Source: Chaetoderma sp. LZ-2023a (taxonomy: Eukaryota; Mollusca; Caudofoveata; Chaetodermatida; Chaetodermatidae). Taken from it: a stretch of DNA of 64,000 nucleotides. Position 1 is the stretch's first letter; each line of letters starts with the position of its first letter. The position numbers and the translations under genes were made by a program. The DNA is taken from contig CM067369.1 of assembly GCA_034401795.1 (NCBI GenBank), forward strand, positions 184,213,881-184,277,880. Reading direction: 5' to 3'. Shown here piece after piece: positions 12,325 through 23,541 of the stretch. The notes beneath the pieces are model-generated. The model did not search any database. It worked only from the letters and a program-made list of their open reading frames with translations, and was not told the origin of the DNA.

Positions 12325-13445
12325 TTGAGAAATTGTGACACATGATTTTCTTAGAGAGCAGCCTTAGAACCTTGCAAGATCCATCTGTTTAACATTAATA
12401 CCTCTACTGGCAATCCAGATTCGCCAACACCATCTAGAGGGCCTGTAAATACCCAAGGTTGCTCTTTTCTGGCTTTAGTTATCTCTTTTCTGATGATCTT
12501 GGCACATTTAAATATTATATTAAGGTCGCCTTTTATGTCTTGTTCAGAAATAGCAATATCGACTGCTTCACGTCCAGATTTTTTTGAATGGAAGACGCCA
12601 GGTAATTTACCTCTATGTTAGGATAGTTCAATGTCTGGTAAATTGTGTGTGATGTTTGTTATTAGTGTTCGTCTGGATATTGCATGACCAGTGACTCCGT
12701 GGTCACGCATCATATTATAATACAATTCTTCAGCCTGAACAGTCGTTATATAGTCTCCAGATTCTATTCTTTCATGCAACTCATCGTAAAATTCCATCTC
12801 TGCTGCTATGAAGAAAATCGTCTCCTCACTATTCTGATTAGTTTCAGTGCGTCTTTCAGTCCCTAGCCAGAAAGTCCCCTTCTGATATTATGTCGGCCAA
12901 TTGTACTTTCCAGGATGCATTGCCATTTTTATCTACTATCTCCTTGACAGATATCCAGCTATTCTCACTACGACTGGCATATAAAATTTCATTATCTTTT
13001 TCCGTATTTTGACCTTGACAGAAAAAGCACTTTTCACGATCAAAACGCTCTGTGGCAGATCTCAGTAGTACGCTACTAGATTTTACAGATAAGGATGGGC
13101 GTCCCTTCCCTTTACGTTTTTCAGGATTATTGAGATACTTAATCTCGTCTCTTTTAGCTTTGTTCTTGTCTGTGGTTTCACTATAATAGCTGCGATGCCA
13201 CTTAGCACCCTTTTGCAAAAGATCCGATGCTGTTATACCTATTAATCTGTTCCCTACATTAATAAAATCATGACTGCCCCATTCAGATCTTTTATTGACA
13301 TTCGCTAAAAATGTATCATATGATTCTACATCTCGGGGGGTGGGGGTGGGGTCAATCTTTCTTTCTTATTATATTCTTGGCATTTAATACATAAACTGTA
13401 ATCAGTTGGTTTATTTTTTGCCGGCAATTCTAATTCACTCTCCAT
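12325..13445 (-). pseudogene. N-terminal zinc-finger region of Academ-like protein, copy 1
   Basis: A start codon at 13445 opens with MESELELPAKNK, then a C-x2-C pair (SLCIKCQ). A shift occurs at a C/G-run near 13335. The next frame (12856-13218) continues with GAKWHRSYYS and a second C-x2-C (KCFFCQ). In copy 2 the equivalents are C-x2-C...WHxxC and C-x2-C...YHxxC, i.e. two tandem zinc knuckles; here the first HxxC has Tyr in place of Cys. The segment 12350-12680 reads as a poorly conserved linker ending GSKAAL and shifts frame again just before the transposase core. Confidence 0.6.
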
Positions 13446-13679
13446 CGTTGACTGCATGTGTTACCAAATGGCAAAGATATGCAGGTTGTCTGTTTGTTAG
13501 CAGACGACAGCGCTTTTTATAAATACAATTTGAGGATAAGCACAAGTCGTATTTTCAATTTACTTTGATCCAGAGATTCTAAAATTATCCCGGGCCATGT
13601 ATTATTATAAAAATACGTTTTTTAACCTTTTAAACAAGAAAGTTTGGAATATAACACTCATTTACGATTTAATTATTAT

Positions 13680-13872
13680 TATGATCAATATTTTGAGGTT
13701 AATTTGACTAGGTTATGTTGCTGTCTATGGCAGCAACATGTTCCAGTTAAATTAATTATGAAATATTCAATAACATACCCTATAGTAGCCTTGAAATTAA
13801 GATTATTCGTATTCAGGGTTCAAAGGGTTAAACATATTACTATAATGTTGCCTAGCAACCATCATACATGAT
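13680..13872 (+). mobile_element. MITE family B fragment, duplicated 3' part
   Basis: Contains the family B palindrome (TTTGACTAGGTTATGTTGCTG with its inverse GCAGCAACATG). The 132 bp from TTCCAGTTAAATTAATTATG (13741) to CATACATGATCT are repeated at about 14111-14241 with only a few substitutions. Confidence 0.7.
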
Positions 13873-14110
13873 CTTCTTCTTCTTTTCGTTCGCTCATCAT
13901 ACCGCCAGTCCTGTAAGTGACTATCGACATGATCATAAGCATTAAGTGCGTGGATCCATGGTTTATTAGAGTGCGCCGTGCGGCCTGGAACCTCCGTCTT
14001 CAGCACTCGAGGTTTCTGTCAGGGTTACCTCACCCTTACCTCCTTTAGTCACCTCTTACGACACGCAGAGGATACGGAAGGTGTATTCTAAGCCCCACCT
14101 ACAGGGCAGT
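13873..14110 (-). repeat. SINE-like or other short retroposed sequence
   Basis: On the minus strand it reads CTGCCCTGTAGGTGGGGCTT, then AGAATACACC, 'TACGACACGC' inverse (GCGTGTCGTAAGAGGTGACT), and ends in a CTT/AAG-rich run. I have seen closely similar 'GTGTCGTAAGAGGTGACTAA' phrases as a high-copy dispersed repeat in marine invertebrates, but I cannot name the family. It lies exactly at the junction of the 130-bp direct duplication. Confidence 0.4.
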
Positions 14111-14241
14111 TCCAGTTAAATTAATTATGAAATATTCTATAACATACCCTTTATAGTAGCCTTGAAATTAAGATTCTTGGTATTCAGGGTTCAAAGGGTT
14201 AAACATATTACTATAATGTTGCCTATCAACCATCATACATG
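14111..14241 (+). repeat. Second copy of the 130-bp direct duplication
   Basis: Nearly identical to 13741-13872, with differences such as CAATAAC/CTATAAC and an extra T in CCCTTTATAG. See the findings for interpretation. Confidence 0.9.
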
Positions 14242-14519
14242 ATCTGACATGCATTAAAACATATACCTAGACACTAAAATCAAGACACTAGGCGATTAAT
14301 GAGTCAAAATGTTGAAAAACTGTTTTTCAGATAGCGGCCAATTTGAAATCCAATATGGCCACCATAACGACAAACGAAAATTTGGTATCAAGTGGTTTTG
14401 AATTCCCAGATGATTGAAGAACATTTCCTGAAAGTTACAGCTACTATACCCGAAAATGCATATAAGTCTCAATTTTCCTACTCAAGGCGACAGACTATAG
14501 GTGGTTATTGTTGAAAAGG

Positions 14520-14855
14520 AAACAACTGAGCGCACATTTTTCAACGTTAAACTGGATTCACCCGATAGGGATCGTGGGAGATCGTACTCACATGCCCCAC
14601 AACAGTTTTGATGACTCACTAGACGGGGTTGCCTCTATCATTCTGCTTGTTCCCAGGAATTCCAGAACGGGTGGCGAAATCTACTGGTGAACCAATCCAT
14701 TCCAAGATACAGAATGTAATGCCCCAGGAATCCACCGATGACACAGTGGCAGGGGAACATCCTGATTGGAGTATGGCGTGGGGAGACTTGTCTACTCCCA
14801 TTTCCATGATTCGTGTTTTATATGACTTAGTCTTCCGGATGTTTACCCTTTGTCT
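14520..14855. other. Intergenic DNA, no recognised feature
   Basis: Overlapping short frames occur on both strands but none has recognisable motifs. Confidence 0.4.
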
Positions 14856-14859
14856 GAAA

Positions 14860-15260
14860 TGGACCTTTCCATTTTATTCATCCATCATATGACGTCATAT
14901 GACGTTATAATCAACCACGTGACGTGTGTGATGACGGCATACTCAATTACAGCATGGATGATTCGATTTAGTCGGTCTTTAACGCTTAATAGTACGACAC
15001 GTTGTACGAATTGTATGTCTTTGCTATTTAATAAACATGTTGTTGAATATTTTGAAACTAATTTGATTGGGCGCTGTTGCTGCCATAGGCATCAACAGCA
15101 CCCAGTCAAATTAGTTTCAAAATATTCAACAGCTTAACTGTATAGTTTTCTAGAAATTGATAGTCAGTGAGTTCAGGGATCTATCGATACCAACACTAGC
15201 GATGTGTGGGTAGAGCTTAGTTAGAGATGGGTGGGGCATAGCTGAAACTGGAAAGGTCCA
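14860..15260 (-). mobile_element. MITE family B, full length, reverse orientation
   Basis: A 401-bp complete copy. TGGACCTTTCC at the left and GGAAAGGTCCA at the right are exact inverted termini. It contains TGACGTCA at 14890, the 'GTACGACACGTTGTACGAAT' block, the palindrome at 15040-15133, 'TTCAGGGATCTATCGATACC', and 'AGAGATGGGTGGGGCATAGC' near the end. The TTAA flanks are not intact. Confidence 0.85.
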
Positions 15261-15641
15261 TTCCAGTTTTATTGTTTTTAAACAGAGCACCGCGGAGCCA
15301 TCATTTCAAGACAGGAATCACGGGAGGCAACTCTACTGCAACCTTTATGCCATAAAACCATTGTATCTTAATATTTACCTCCGTCTTTGTCACTCCGGAA
15401 TTTTAATAATAGTTTTGTTTTACGATCTACACTTTCTTACTTATTCCTAGCTTGAACCTAGCTTATTTAAGCCGATTATTTTAGGTTTCCCCCAGCCCTA
15501 TTCGCTCAATACATGCTACCCAATGCCCAGGAGAATATTAGGCAGGCAGGCTCATAGCGCCTGAACCATAAGTCCTTTATTGCGGCCACCCTTGCCGTTA
15601 TATCTACATCTGCCAAATTACTGTCTGTTTCCTCATCTTAA

Positions 15642-15992
15642 TGGACCTTTCCGGTTTTAGCTATGCCCCGCCCATCCCTAGCTAAGCTCCACCCACACAT
15701 CGCTCGTGTTGGGATCGATCGGTCTCTGAACACCATGACTATCAATTTCCAAAAAACTACACAGGCAAGCTGTTTAATATTTTGAAACTAATTTGACTGT
15801 GTGCTGTTGCTGCCTAAATAGCAAAGAATTACAAAGCCATACAATTTATACAACGTGTCGGACTCTGAGATTTGATGACAGTCTATATGGAACCCTTTGT
15901 GATGTAATGATTGTGACGTCATCATGCACGCGCTGAGCTGATTATGACGTCATACGAGGTCAGATGATAGGTGAATGGATACTCCGGAAAGG
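15642..15992 (+). mobile_element. MITE family B, deletion subfamily, intact TTAA flanks
   Basis: TTAA at 15638-15641 and 15993-15996 brackets an element starting TGGACCTTTCCGG and ending CTCCGGAAAGG. It lacks the right palindrome arm with the same junction (TGTTGCTGCC|TAAATAGCAAAG) as 6354-6580. Two exact TGACGTCA sites lie at 15914 and 15945. This copy defines the family's target site most clearly. Confidence 0.9.
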
Positions 15993-15999
15993 TTAATTA

Positions 16000-17340
16000 T
16001 AAATGGGTCCCCACTGTTTGTGTTCAAGCTCACATTTGAGATGTGATTTTAATTTCGGTTCACTGCATTATTCTGTCATTGTCTGCAGATTCTTGTATTT
16101 GGTGACTGTTGTGATGGTGGGTATATTGTAATATTTTGCAGTTGTTGAACCATTTGGAGTGGGTTTGATGTTTGCGTGTCTTTCCTACTCTTTGGGGTTC
16201 TATGTGTGTAGCAAGCTCTTCTACCACGTTTCGTACACAGTAATACGTCTGTCCTCCCGGATGGTTCATCTGGCTGGTTAACACATCTTACTAGTTACTG
16301 AATCAAGTTGTTTATATCCGCGCTGGGACACTATGATCTGTTTGCACAGTTGATCAAAACTCCCAGTTTGATATTCACGCTGTGTTCAAGGTGAAATTCC
16401 GACCGATTATCGTTTCATTTGACATATGATGTCATATAGACTGTAACACGGAGAATTGGAGAGTTAACACACTGAATGAATCAAATTTTAGCTATGCCCT
16501 CCAATCTATAGCTCAGGGACGTGCTGGTTTTTAAAACTTTGTGACCAGGCGGGTGAAGGGGGGGGGGGGGTGGGGGGAGGCATCACATTAAAGCAAAATT
16601 GGTTATATCGCCATTCTCTCCCCTCCAGCGTTTTTCGTGTACGCATTCTGACGGTTTATAGGTGCTCTCTAACGTTTTGAGGACGGAGGTGGCAAACACG
16701 TGCTCTCTTACCTTTGGAGTTTGGAGGCGAGTAAGCAGCGAGATTCATATTTATTTATCCCTTTCGTCAACCAACCACTTTCCCTTTGCAGGGTCGTACA
16801 TAATGCAATGTAACAAGTACATTTGCACAGGGTCTTCAAATTTATAGGTCAAAATTGTTTTGTCACTTTTTAGGAGACATAATAGGTCTTGTAAAAAGTG
16901 ACAAAACTAATTTTTCTTAAGTTTGGTGGCCCTGTATAACTTCAAATTATAATATCATATGCATAGATGTCACACATACAAAGCACATGTGGTACAAATC
17001 CCAAAGTAGTGCAAAACAGAAGAATGTTACAGTCAATGAAATGAATATATTAACACGAGAAATGCAGCTGTCCTACGACCAAATAGTAAGAATAGTTTTG
17101 GGGGCACTGTGGCACCAAGACTCCCGGATAAATATATATGTGGGCTCACTTATACCTCCAACAACCTACGCCTAGGAATCTTTGCAGAGCCCCCCCCCCA
17201 CCCTCAGACTTCTCTAAGAAACTTTGCACAGGCCCGCCTCAGTCCTAATTTCAGCCCTGGCCCTTTGAGTCGCCATCTTGTGACTTAATTTTCCCAAAAG
17301 GCCTATGCTCACGCTGTTGTCTTCTTCTTGCGTTCATCTT
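16000..17340. other. Intergenic DNA with G-run and small hairpin
   Basis: No gene supported. A G-rich run (GGGTGAAGGGGGGGGGGGGT, 16551-16585) could form a G-quadruplex. TTTTGTCACTTTTTA at 16857 and TAAAAAGTGACAAAA at 16893 form an exact 15-bp stem. Confidence 0.5.
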
Positions 17341-17356
17341 TCTCATGACAGTAATC

Positions 17357-18011
17357 TTAGACTGTTTTCCTTATTTGGTGCATGAAAGCTGAAGTGGTCA
17401 TCAAACTGTCTCTGTCTCCACTGATCTTCTCTTCAAAAGATACTTCAATAGGCCAGAAGCTTCTCCTAGCCTGTTCATATTGCTGGCAGTGTTGCAAGAG
17501 ATGTTCTGCCGTTTCTTCTGCCTGCTGACACTTACAAAGTGCAGAATCTGTAATCTTGAGACGGTGAAGATGTGCATTGAGACGATTGTGACAAGTCCTC
17601 AATCTGAAGATACATGTCTGATCCTCCCCACTGAGGCTGTGTTTTGCATCATTATGCTGCCTGCTGGTGGTTCTTGTGGATTTAATGATATGTTTCAGTT
17701 CTTCAAAGTCGACCTCGCGGTTGAATTGTTCTTTATTTGAGCCTTCCTTAGCCAGCTGATCAGCTTTGTCATTTCCTAATATGCCACAATGCACTGTAAG
17801 TTGACATTGTTCTCCTTAGCCAGTTGCGTACGTTTTCATGAATTAAATCTGCACTTTCCTTTCCACTCTCTAGCGCCTGGAGCGCTGAGAGGGAGTCTGT
17901 CAGGAAGACAATATTTTCATTTCTGTATTTTTGTTGTATCAGCATTTGGCTAGCTAAGATCAGTGCCTGGATTTCTGCAGTGTAATTGCTACAGTGCTTC
18001 CGGGTTGGCAA
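17357..18011 (-). pseudogene. LINE ORF2, RNase H domain
   Basis: The upstream frame (17769-18011) has NYTAEIQALILA (the Glu motif) and FLTDSLSALQAL (TDS motif with Asp). The downstream frame (17357-17794) has HCGILGNDKADQLAKEGS, the classical C-terminal 'H-x-G-x-x-GN-x-x-AD-x-LA' motif, followed by a cysteine/histidine tail (CKCQQAEETAEHLLQHC). The two frames overlap at about 17780, so one frameshift separates them. All RNase H signature residues except the first Asp strand can be recognised. Confidence 0.8.
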
Positions 18012-18650
18012 GCATGAGTCTGTTATATCTACACATGGAAACCGAATGTGAGCACCTGCCCCTCAATTCTTGACAGCCTGGATAGCTGATCCATCTGTAT
18101 AAACACGTATCCACTCTTCCTCAGGGTAGTTTTCTGCAATATGACTCAATGCAAGACCTTTGTTTGTCACCTCTGCTTGATCTACCTTGCTTTCAATCCC
18201 TGGAATCGAGGGCAGATTGAAATTGTGTTTTCTATTTCAGAAGCTTTCCTCTCAGAGATAGCAGTTATGTTTCTACATCTGGGGTAGATGTCCGACTCTC
18301 TGTTTCTTTAAATTTTTCTTTGAAGTTAATAAGAAATTATTCCTTTTGAACATTCCTCCAGACATTTGGTGTGCCAGCATATGCATGGGATGGTGAGGCA
18401 TCAATTTGAATTTCTCGTATTGAATCTCGGCCTTGATTTATCGTCTCTGCTGGAGTGGCTGGATATTGGTAAGTTCTTCCATCGCTGCTATAGGAGTGGT
18501 CTTCATAGACCATGTTATGATACGAAGAGCCTGATTTTGTACCTTATCCAATGTCTGAAGGGTGCTTGTAGCAGCTGTCATCCATGATGATGAGCCGTAT
18601 TCGATGATTGGCCTAACTGATCCAGAGTAAACCTGTTTCAGAATTTCATG

Positions 18651-20405
18651 TTAGCTCCCCCATTTTTTTCCAGAGAGCTTCCGCATAACTGCCAGTCTTC
18701 GCTTGGCTATACCTTCAGCTTTTCTGATTTGCGCATTCCAGGTTAGTCTTCTGTCAAATATCAGACCAAGATAAGTTACTTCATCCACAAAGTGCAGAAC
18801 TGAGTCACCAAATTTCAGACTTGTCATGTGTTCCTTTTTAGTGGATAGTGTGAATAGAGTTGCGACTGTCTTCTCTTTGTGGATCTGGACAAACCATCTT
18901 GTAACCCAACAATTGAGGTGATCAATTATGAGTTGCATGCGGTACTTGGCTGTTGACACATACTCCTCACTGCTCCACATCACAAGATCGTCAGCATACA
19001 ATGTAGCTCTGACTCCCATTGGAAGGTTCTTCACCAGGTCATTGATGGATATTGTGAAGAGGGTGGGAGAGACTACACCACCCTGAGGTACACTATGTCG
19101 TAGCAGGGCTTTCTTGCTGCTCGTCCCATTCAGCTGTACTGATGCCTTTCGGCTGTGGAGATACTGTCATATCCAGCTGTACATTTTTCCAGAAATATCA
19201 CTGGTTCTGAGCTTTTGGAGGAGTCCATGCTTCCATGCTTTACCAAATTCCTTCTGCAGATCAACCCACACAGTGATGGCAAGCTTTTTCTGTTGGAACA
19301 CCTCCTCAATAGACTGTGTCAGATACATTGTTTGATCCTCAGTAGATCTACACTTTCTGAAGCCATTTTGTTCATCTGCTAAGAGATTGTTGCTTTCAAG
19401 ATGTCGAAGAAGTCTCTGGTTGAGGATTCTTTCCATGGCTTTGACAGTGCAACTATTCAGACTGATAGGTCGATAACTTGCCGCTTTCGATTTATTCTTG
19501 CCTTTTTTCATTACAGGGATCATGTTGGCCTCTGTCTAAGACTGGGGAACTTCTCCTGTGTACCAACTGTGGTTGAAAATCTCCAAAAGCTTGTGCTTTG
19601 CAATAGTACCCAGATTCCTCAACATCTCATTGGTTATTCCAACTGGTCCATGATACTTCCTGTTTTTCAGAACTTTCAAGCTTTTCTCCAACTCGCTGAT
19701 TGTCAGAGGCTCATCCATTCCCACGGCATGTATTTGTGTCTCTCTGTTCCCCTTTGCAGACTTCATTGCAGCTTTTTTACAACTCACTGGCACATCTAGA
19801 TGGCTTACTTTCTGAAACATACAAGCAAAGTGTTCAGCAGCAGCATCTCCTGTTTTAATTTCATAATCCTCTTCAAGAGTTATGTTCGGTACTCTGGTGT
19901 TTTCATCGTTAAGCTGCTTCACAAGCTTCCAGAGTTTGTTCGTATCTTTTTCAAGATTTAGGCTTGACGTTTTTTCTCTCCACGATTCTCTGGTGGCTCT
20001 GATTTTAGCTTTCAGATATTTTGCCTTGGATTGTTGGAGTCTCACATGGTTGGCTTCTGTTGGGACATTCTCTGCAATTTCCCTTGCGTTGGACATTTCT
20101 TCGTGTAACTTTTGCAGAGACGTACTCCAGTAAGGTCTGTAATTTTTTCGGGATCCCCTAGGAATCCATTTGTCAGCAGCAGAGAGTAAAGCAGAGTTAA
20201 GCTCTTTAACAACTTTATTGATATTTTGGTTTTTGACATCAATGTCTTTAACCAATCTGTCACTCCCTTTCTGATATCTGTCCCAGTCTACTTTCTTATA
20301 GTTCCATCGAGGCGTCTGATTCCAGTCAATCTCAACATCCATGTTAATGGTAATGAAAACAGGGCGGTGATCACTACATACAAGTTGTTCCTCAACAACA
20401 CGCAA
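18651..20405 (-). pseudogene. LINE ORF2, reverse transcriptase domain
   Basis: Three frames in sequence. 19536-20405 is the RT N-terminal region, including LKVLKNRKYHGPVGI. 19167-19523 contains SYRPISLNSCTVKAMERI and NGFRKCRSTEDQ. 18651-19034 has the catalytic LYADDLVMW box and the thumb. The bridge between the last two, on the same strand, includes VPQGGVVSPTLF (motif B) near 19080. The motif A position reads WVDLQKEFGKAW, where DLxKAFD is expected, so the second motif A Asp is lost. In-frame stops close each segment. Confidence 0.85.
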
Positions 20406-20442
20406 AGATTCTTGATGTAGAATTTCTGTCGAAAATGCTAGA

Positions 20443-20979
20443 TCAGGAGAACTTAATGTATGCCATCATCTTGAGCAGAATGTAGGGGGTGGGGGTGTCA
20501 TCTGCCTTATTCAAGAGAATCAGCTTCGGCTCATCCATCCAATTTTCAATGTCCTCACCCCTCCTATCAGTAGAATGATAGCCCCATAACTGAGAATGAC
20601 TGTTGAGGTCACCAGCAACGATAGTTGAATCTGGATGAACTGGGATTTTTCTGAGATTCAATGGTTGATTATTAGGGCAATAATAGTTGACAACAGTGAT
20701 AGGATGGTTCGCTGGAATTATCTTGATTGTGAGAATTTCAGGTCCGTCCATGTCTCTCTGAACTTCAATGGCATTTAGGTTATTCCGGACCAGGGTTATG
20801 ACTCCTCCTTTATGTCTTCCATCCCTGTCAGATCTGAAGCACTGAAATCCTCTTATACAGAATCTTCTGTTGGCATTTAGATGAGTTTCTTGGATACACA
20901 CGACATCTACGCCTTTCTCCTTGAGAATTTGGCTAAGTTCCGGTTTTTTTTTAGAAACTCCTTCAGCATTCCATTGCAT
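20443..20979 (-). pseudogene. LINE ORF2, apurinic-type endonuclease domain
   Basis: Begins MQWNAEGVSKKKPELSQIL (the 'WN' start of LINE endonucleases), then VDVVCIQETHL with catalytic Glu, GGVITLVRNN, and VAGDLNSHSQLWG (the GDxN motif). The SDH motif is found in the next frame (CSDHRPV near 20375), so a frameshift near 20445 separates it from the rest of the domain. Confidence 0.85.
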
Positions 20980-21164
20980 TATAGTCAGCGGTTTGCTTAC
21001 TTGTACTTTAGGTTGGACAGCCTTCTTCCTTTTTCTTCAAGGTCTACGAACTTTACCACCAGTAGCTTGGATGGACCCCTTCGAGGCTGGAGTGGTGGGT
21101 GGGTGGGTGCTGCACATGCCTGGCGGGAACTCACACGGCGAGCACCATGACGGATATTCATAAT

Positions 21165-21760
21165 ATTAACTGTCATGAAAGATGAGTTGTTTAGTGCTAT
21201 GGTTGGCCACTCGCTCCAAATACCTGGCTTGGTACCAAGATAAAGTGTTACACCCCTGCGCCCGACCCAAGATCAGAGATCTTAGATCTACTTTGAGGCC
21301 TAGCACGTGTAGCATGGGAGGCTGTTGTGATTTGTTTGTATTGAGAAAGTACCTTTAGTGACCAAGTTAGACCAACTATTGTTTGTCAGTTAAGACATCA
21401 TTTGACGGTATTCATATTACATATAATGATTAATGATAATGGTTTCTCTCATTGGTGCATTACATTAAAAATATAGAAATTCTAAAATAGGTACCAATGA
21501 TATGCGGTGTCTGAAAATGGATACTTACCTTAAATTAGGCTAAATATTGATTCAATTCTAAATGAATTAATGAAATAAACTTTATGATAGTATAATGATA
21601 CTTTCCGAAATTGAAAATGTTAGCCAATACCTAAACCAAAAGGACATGGAGATTTACGGACTAGAATCATGGACATATCCAGGAAGTGTTATATGAGCAA
21701 TTTTATTTTTACTTGTTGGGTGGGGGCCCACCTGGCCAGGAGCCCATGACGAGTGCTCGT
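21165..21760. other. Intergenic DNA, no recognised feature
   Basis: AT-rich sequence between the LINE and the next MITE with no coding frame of interest. Confidence 0.4.
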
Positions 21761-21764
21761 CACC

Positions 21765-22148
21765 TTGTCCCTTTCCAGCGCGTCACTGCTATAGCTAAGC
21801 CCCGCCCATGCTTTGTCCACCATGATATCTATCGTACCCTGAACTCCCCGAATCTCAGTTTTCAGAAACTATACAGGTAAGTTGTTGAATATTTTGAAAC
21901 TAATTTGACTAGGTGCTGTTGCTGCCATAGATCAATAGCGCCCCGGCAAATTGGTTTCAAAACATTCAACAGAATGGTTATTAAGTAGTAAAGAGGTACA
22001 ATTCGTACACATGACGGACTATTAAGCGTTCATGATGGAGTTAGATACGCCATTCCCGTATTTATTGTGACGTCAGCTTACCGGTAACACATTTGATTGT
22101 GACGTCATATACTTGACTGACAGATTGCATGGATTCCTCTATTCCAGT
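21765..22148 (+). mobile_element. MITE family B, full length, worn
   Basis: Has CCTTTCCAG near the start, 'CTATAGCTAAGCCCCGCCCA', 'CAGAAACTATACAGGTAAGT', the palindrome at 21880-21972, 'CATGACGGACTATTAAGCGT', two TGACGTCA sites (22068, 22100) and ATTCCAG at the end. Confidence 0.8.
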
Positions 22149-22243
22149 ATAATGTTGCCCGTTAGACCATGTCACAGATAAAGCATTCAGACGGGCAATT
22201 CTACAGTAATTCCACATACTTAATCTGCATGCAACATAATCGC

Positions 22244-22302
<59 letters not shown>

Positions 22303-22305
22303 CGC

Positions 22306-22348
<43 letters not shown>

Positions 22349-22389
22349 TAATAATAATAATTATTATTATTATTATTATTATTATTATT
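22244..22389. repeat. (AAT)n to (ATT)n mirrored microsatellite
   Basis: Two AAT tracts separated by AATCGCATAAT switch strand at 22360/22361 into an ATT tract. The last 60 bp are therefore a perfect hairpin. Confidence 0.95.
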
Positions 22390-22437
22390 GTGTCGTTCTA
22401 TGTTCATTTCTATCCTACCGCGTGCGTGTAGTTCTCC

Positions 22438-22493
22438 ATGGGTGTGTGTGTGTTTGTGCGTGCGTGCGTGTGCGAGTGCGTGCCTGTGTGCGC

Positions 22494-22527
<34 letters not shown>

Positions 22528-22540
22528 TTGTGCACGTCAT
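22438..22540. repeat. GT/GTGC-rich microsatellite
   Basis: Mixed GTGT and GTGC units, ending in about ten clean GTGC repeats (22493-22530). Confidence 0.9.
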
Positions 22541-22975
22541 TGCTCAAGCACATGCGTGTGGCCGTGTATTTGCTTGCAAGCCATAGCGCGTGTGATACTC
22601 ATGCATCCTGTCATCTGTGTCATCGTTACACCCAGGCTGCTTAGCGCGTTTTACAGTTACTTCTTCCGCCACTAGCCAATATGTGCCTGATCCCGTGTAC
22701 CGTACATTGATGAGCGAAATAGCGCGTCTCTGCTACAATATAGATGACCTGGCTCTCCTTAATCCAAATATTGAGATTTGATAGGACTATTGACCATGTT
22801 GACAGAATGTTTCATTAAACAGAGAAACATTACAAGATTGGTAATTAAAAAAGAAAGCTTACAAATGCTTCTCACCCGGTTTTCATTCTAACTGCCACTA
22901 TATTTACGCTGATGCATATATTCTGTGGTAGCGGATTGTCTTTAAGCCCTATCGGAACTAACCATTTAACCCTTT
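22541..22975. other. Intergenic DNA, no recognised feature
   Basis: No supported feature. Confidence 0.4.
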
Positions 22976-23019
22976 AAAGGGCTGAAACGAAATTCCTTTA
23001 TGATTTTACTAAGGACTAT

Positions 23020-23150
23020 TTTGTTGAATATTTTGAAACTAATTTGACAGGATCCTGTTGCTGCCCGTGGCAGCAACAGGTTCCAGTCAACATAGTTTCA
23101 AAATATTCAACAGCTAACCTGTATAGTTTTCTAGGAATTGAGATACTGTA
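23020..23150 (+). mobile_element. MITE family B, central palindrome fragment
   Basis: TTGTTGAATATTTTGAAACT and its inverse flank GTTGCTGCCCGTGGCAGCAAC, followed by 'AGCTAACCTGTATAGTTTTC'. The arms are longer and cleaner than in most copies, but the CRE arm and the GATCGATC arm are both absent. Confidence 0.8.
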
Positions 23151-23449
23151 ATTTCAATGGTTAACGATTGATATAGCGTAAACCATCGCAAAGCTATTAA
23201 CTACAGACCTCGATGAGATGATTGAAATGAATAAGAAGACACTGTTCTCTCACAATCCTCGTAGTTTTCATTCAATAGCGGGTGAATTGCAGAAGTTAAC
23301 AGATAATGACTACACATATGTGTGTGTGCCATAGCGATTGGATGACAGTCAGTAGCAAGATTCACAGTTGCGATTAAGTAAGTACATGTCATAGCAAAAC
23401 GTATATTTATATATACTTTAACCATTTCAACAGTACCAGGCCTGTAGGC

Positions 23450-23464
23450 TGCGGGGGTGGGGCG

Positions 23465-23497
<33 letters not shown>

Positions 23498-23541
23498 AGG
23501 GGGTGGGGGTGGGGGGAGGGGGGGGGGAGGAGTGGGGAGGC
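23450..23541. repeat. (GT)n and G-rich tract
   Basis: Thirteen or more GT units followed by a G-run-rich stretch with many GGGG blocks (GGGGGTGGGGGTGGGGGGAG), a candidate G-quadruplex on the plus strand. Confidence 0.85.

Larger units (their letters stand above)
17345..21160 (-). mobile_element. I-type non-LTR retrotransposon (LINE) with RNase H
   Basis: Reading on the minus strand the domain order is AP endonuclease (20443-20979), reverse transcriptase (18651-20405) and RNase H (17357-18011). An RNase H domain downstream of RT is characteristic of the I group (I, Nimb, Ingi, Outcast and relatives). A Pro/Arg-rich stretch upstream (20990-21160) may be the end of ORF1 or a linker. ORF2 is broken by several stops and shifts, so this copy is dead and 5'-truncated. 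No poly-A tail or target duplication was identified. Confidence 0.85.

Noticed and set aside
17480-20420. Plus-strand open frames within the LINE (for example 19401-19799)
   Set aside because: Antisense shadows of the RT and RNase H coding strand, with no motifs of their own.
22062-22407. Open frames with poly-Leu, poly-Asn, poly-Tyr and poly-Ile runs
   Set aside because: Translations of AAT/ATT trinucleotide tracts, no gene.
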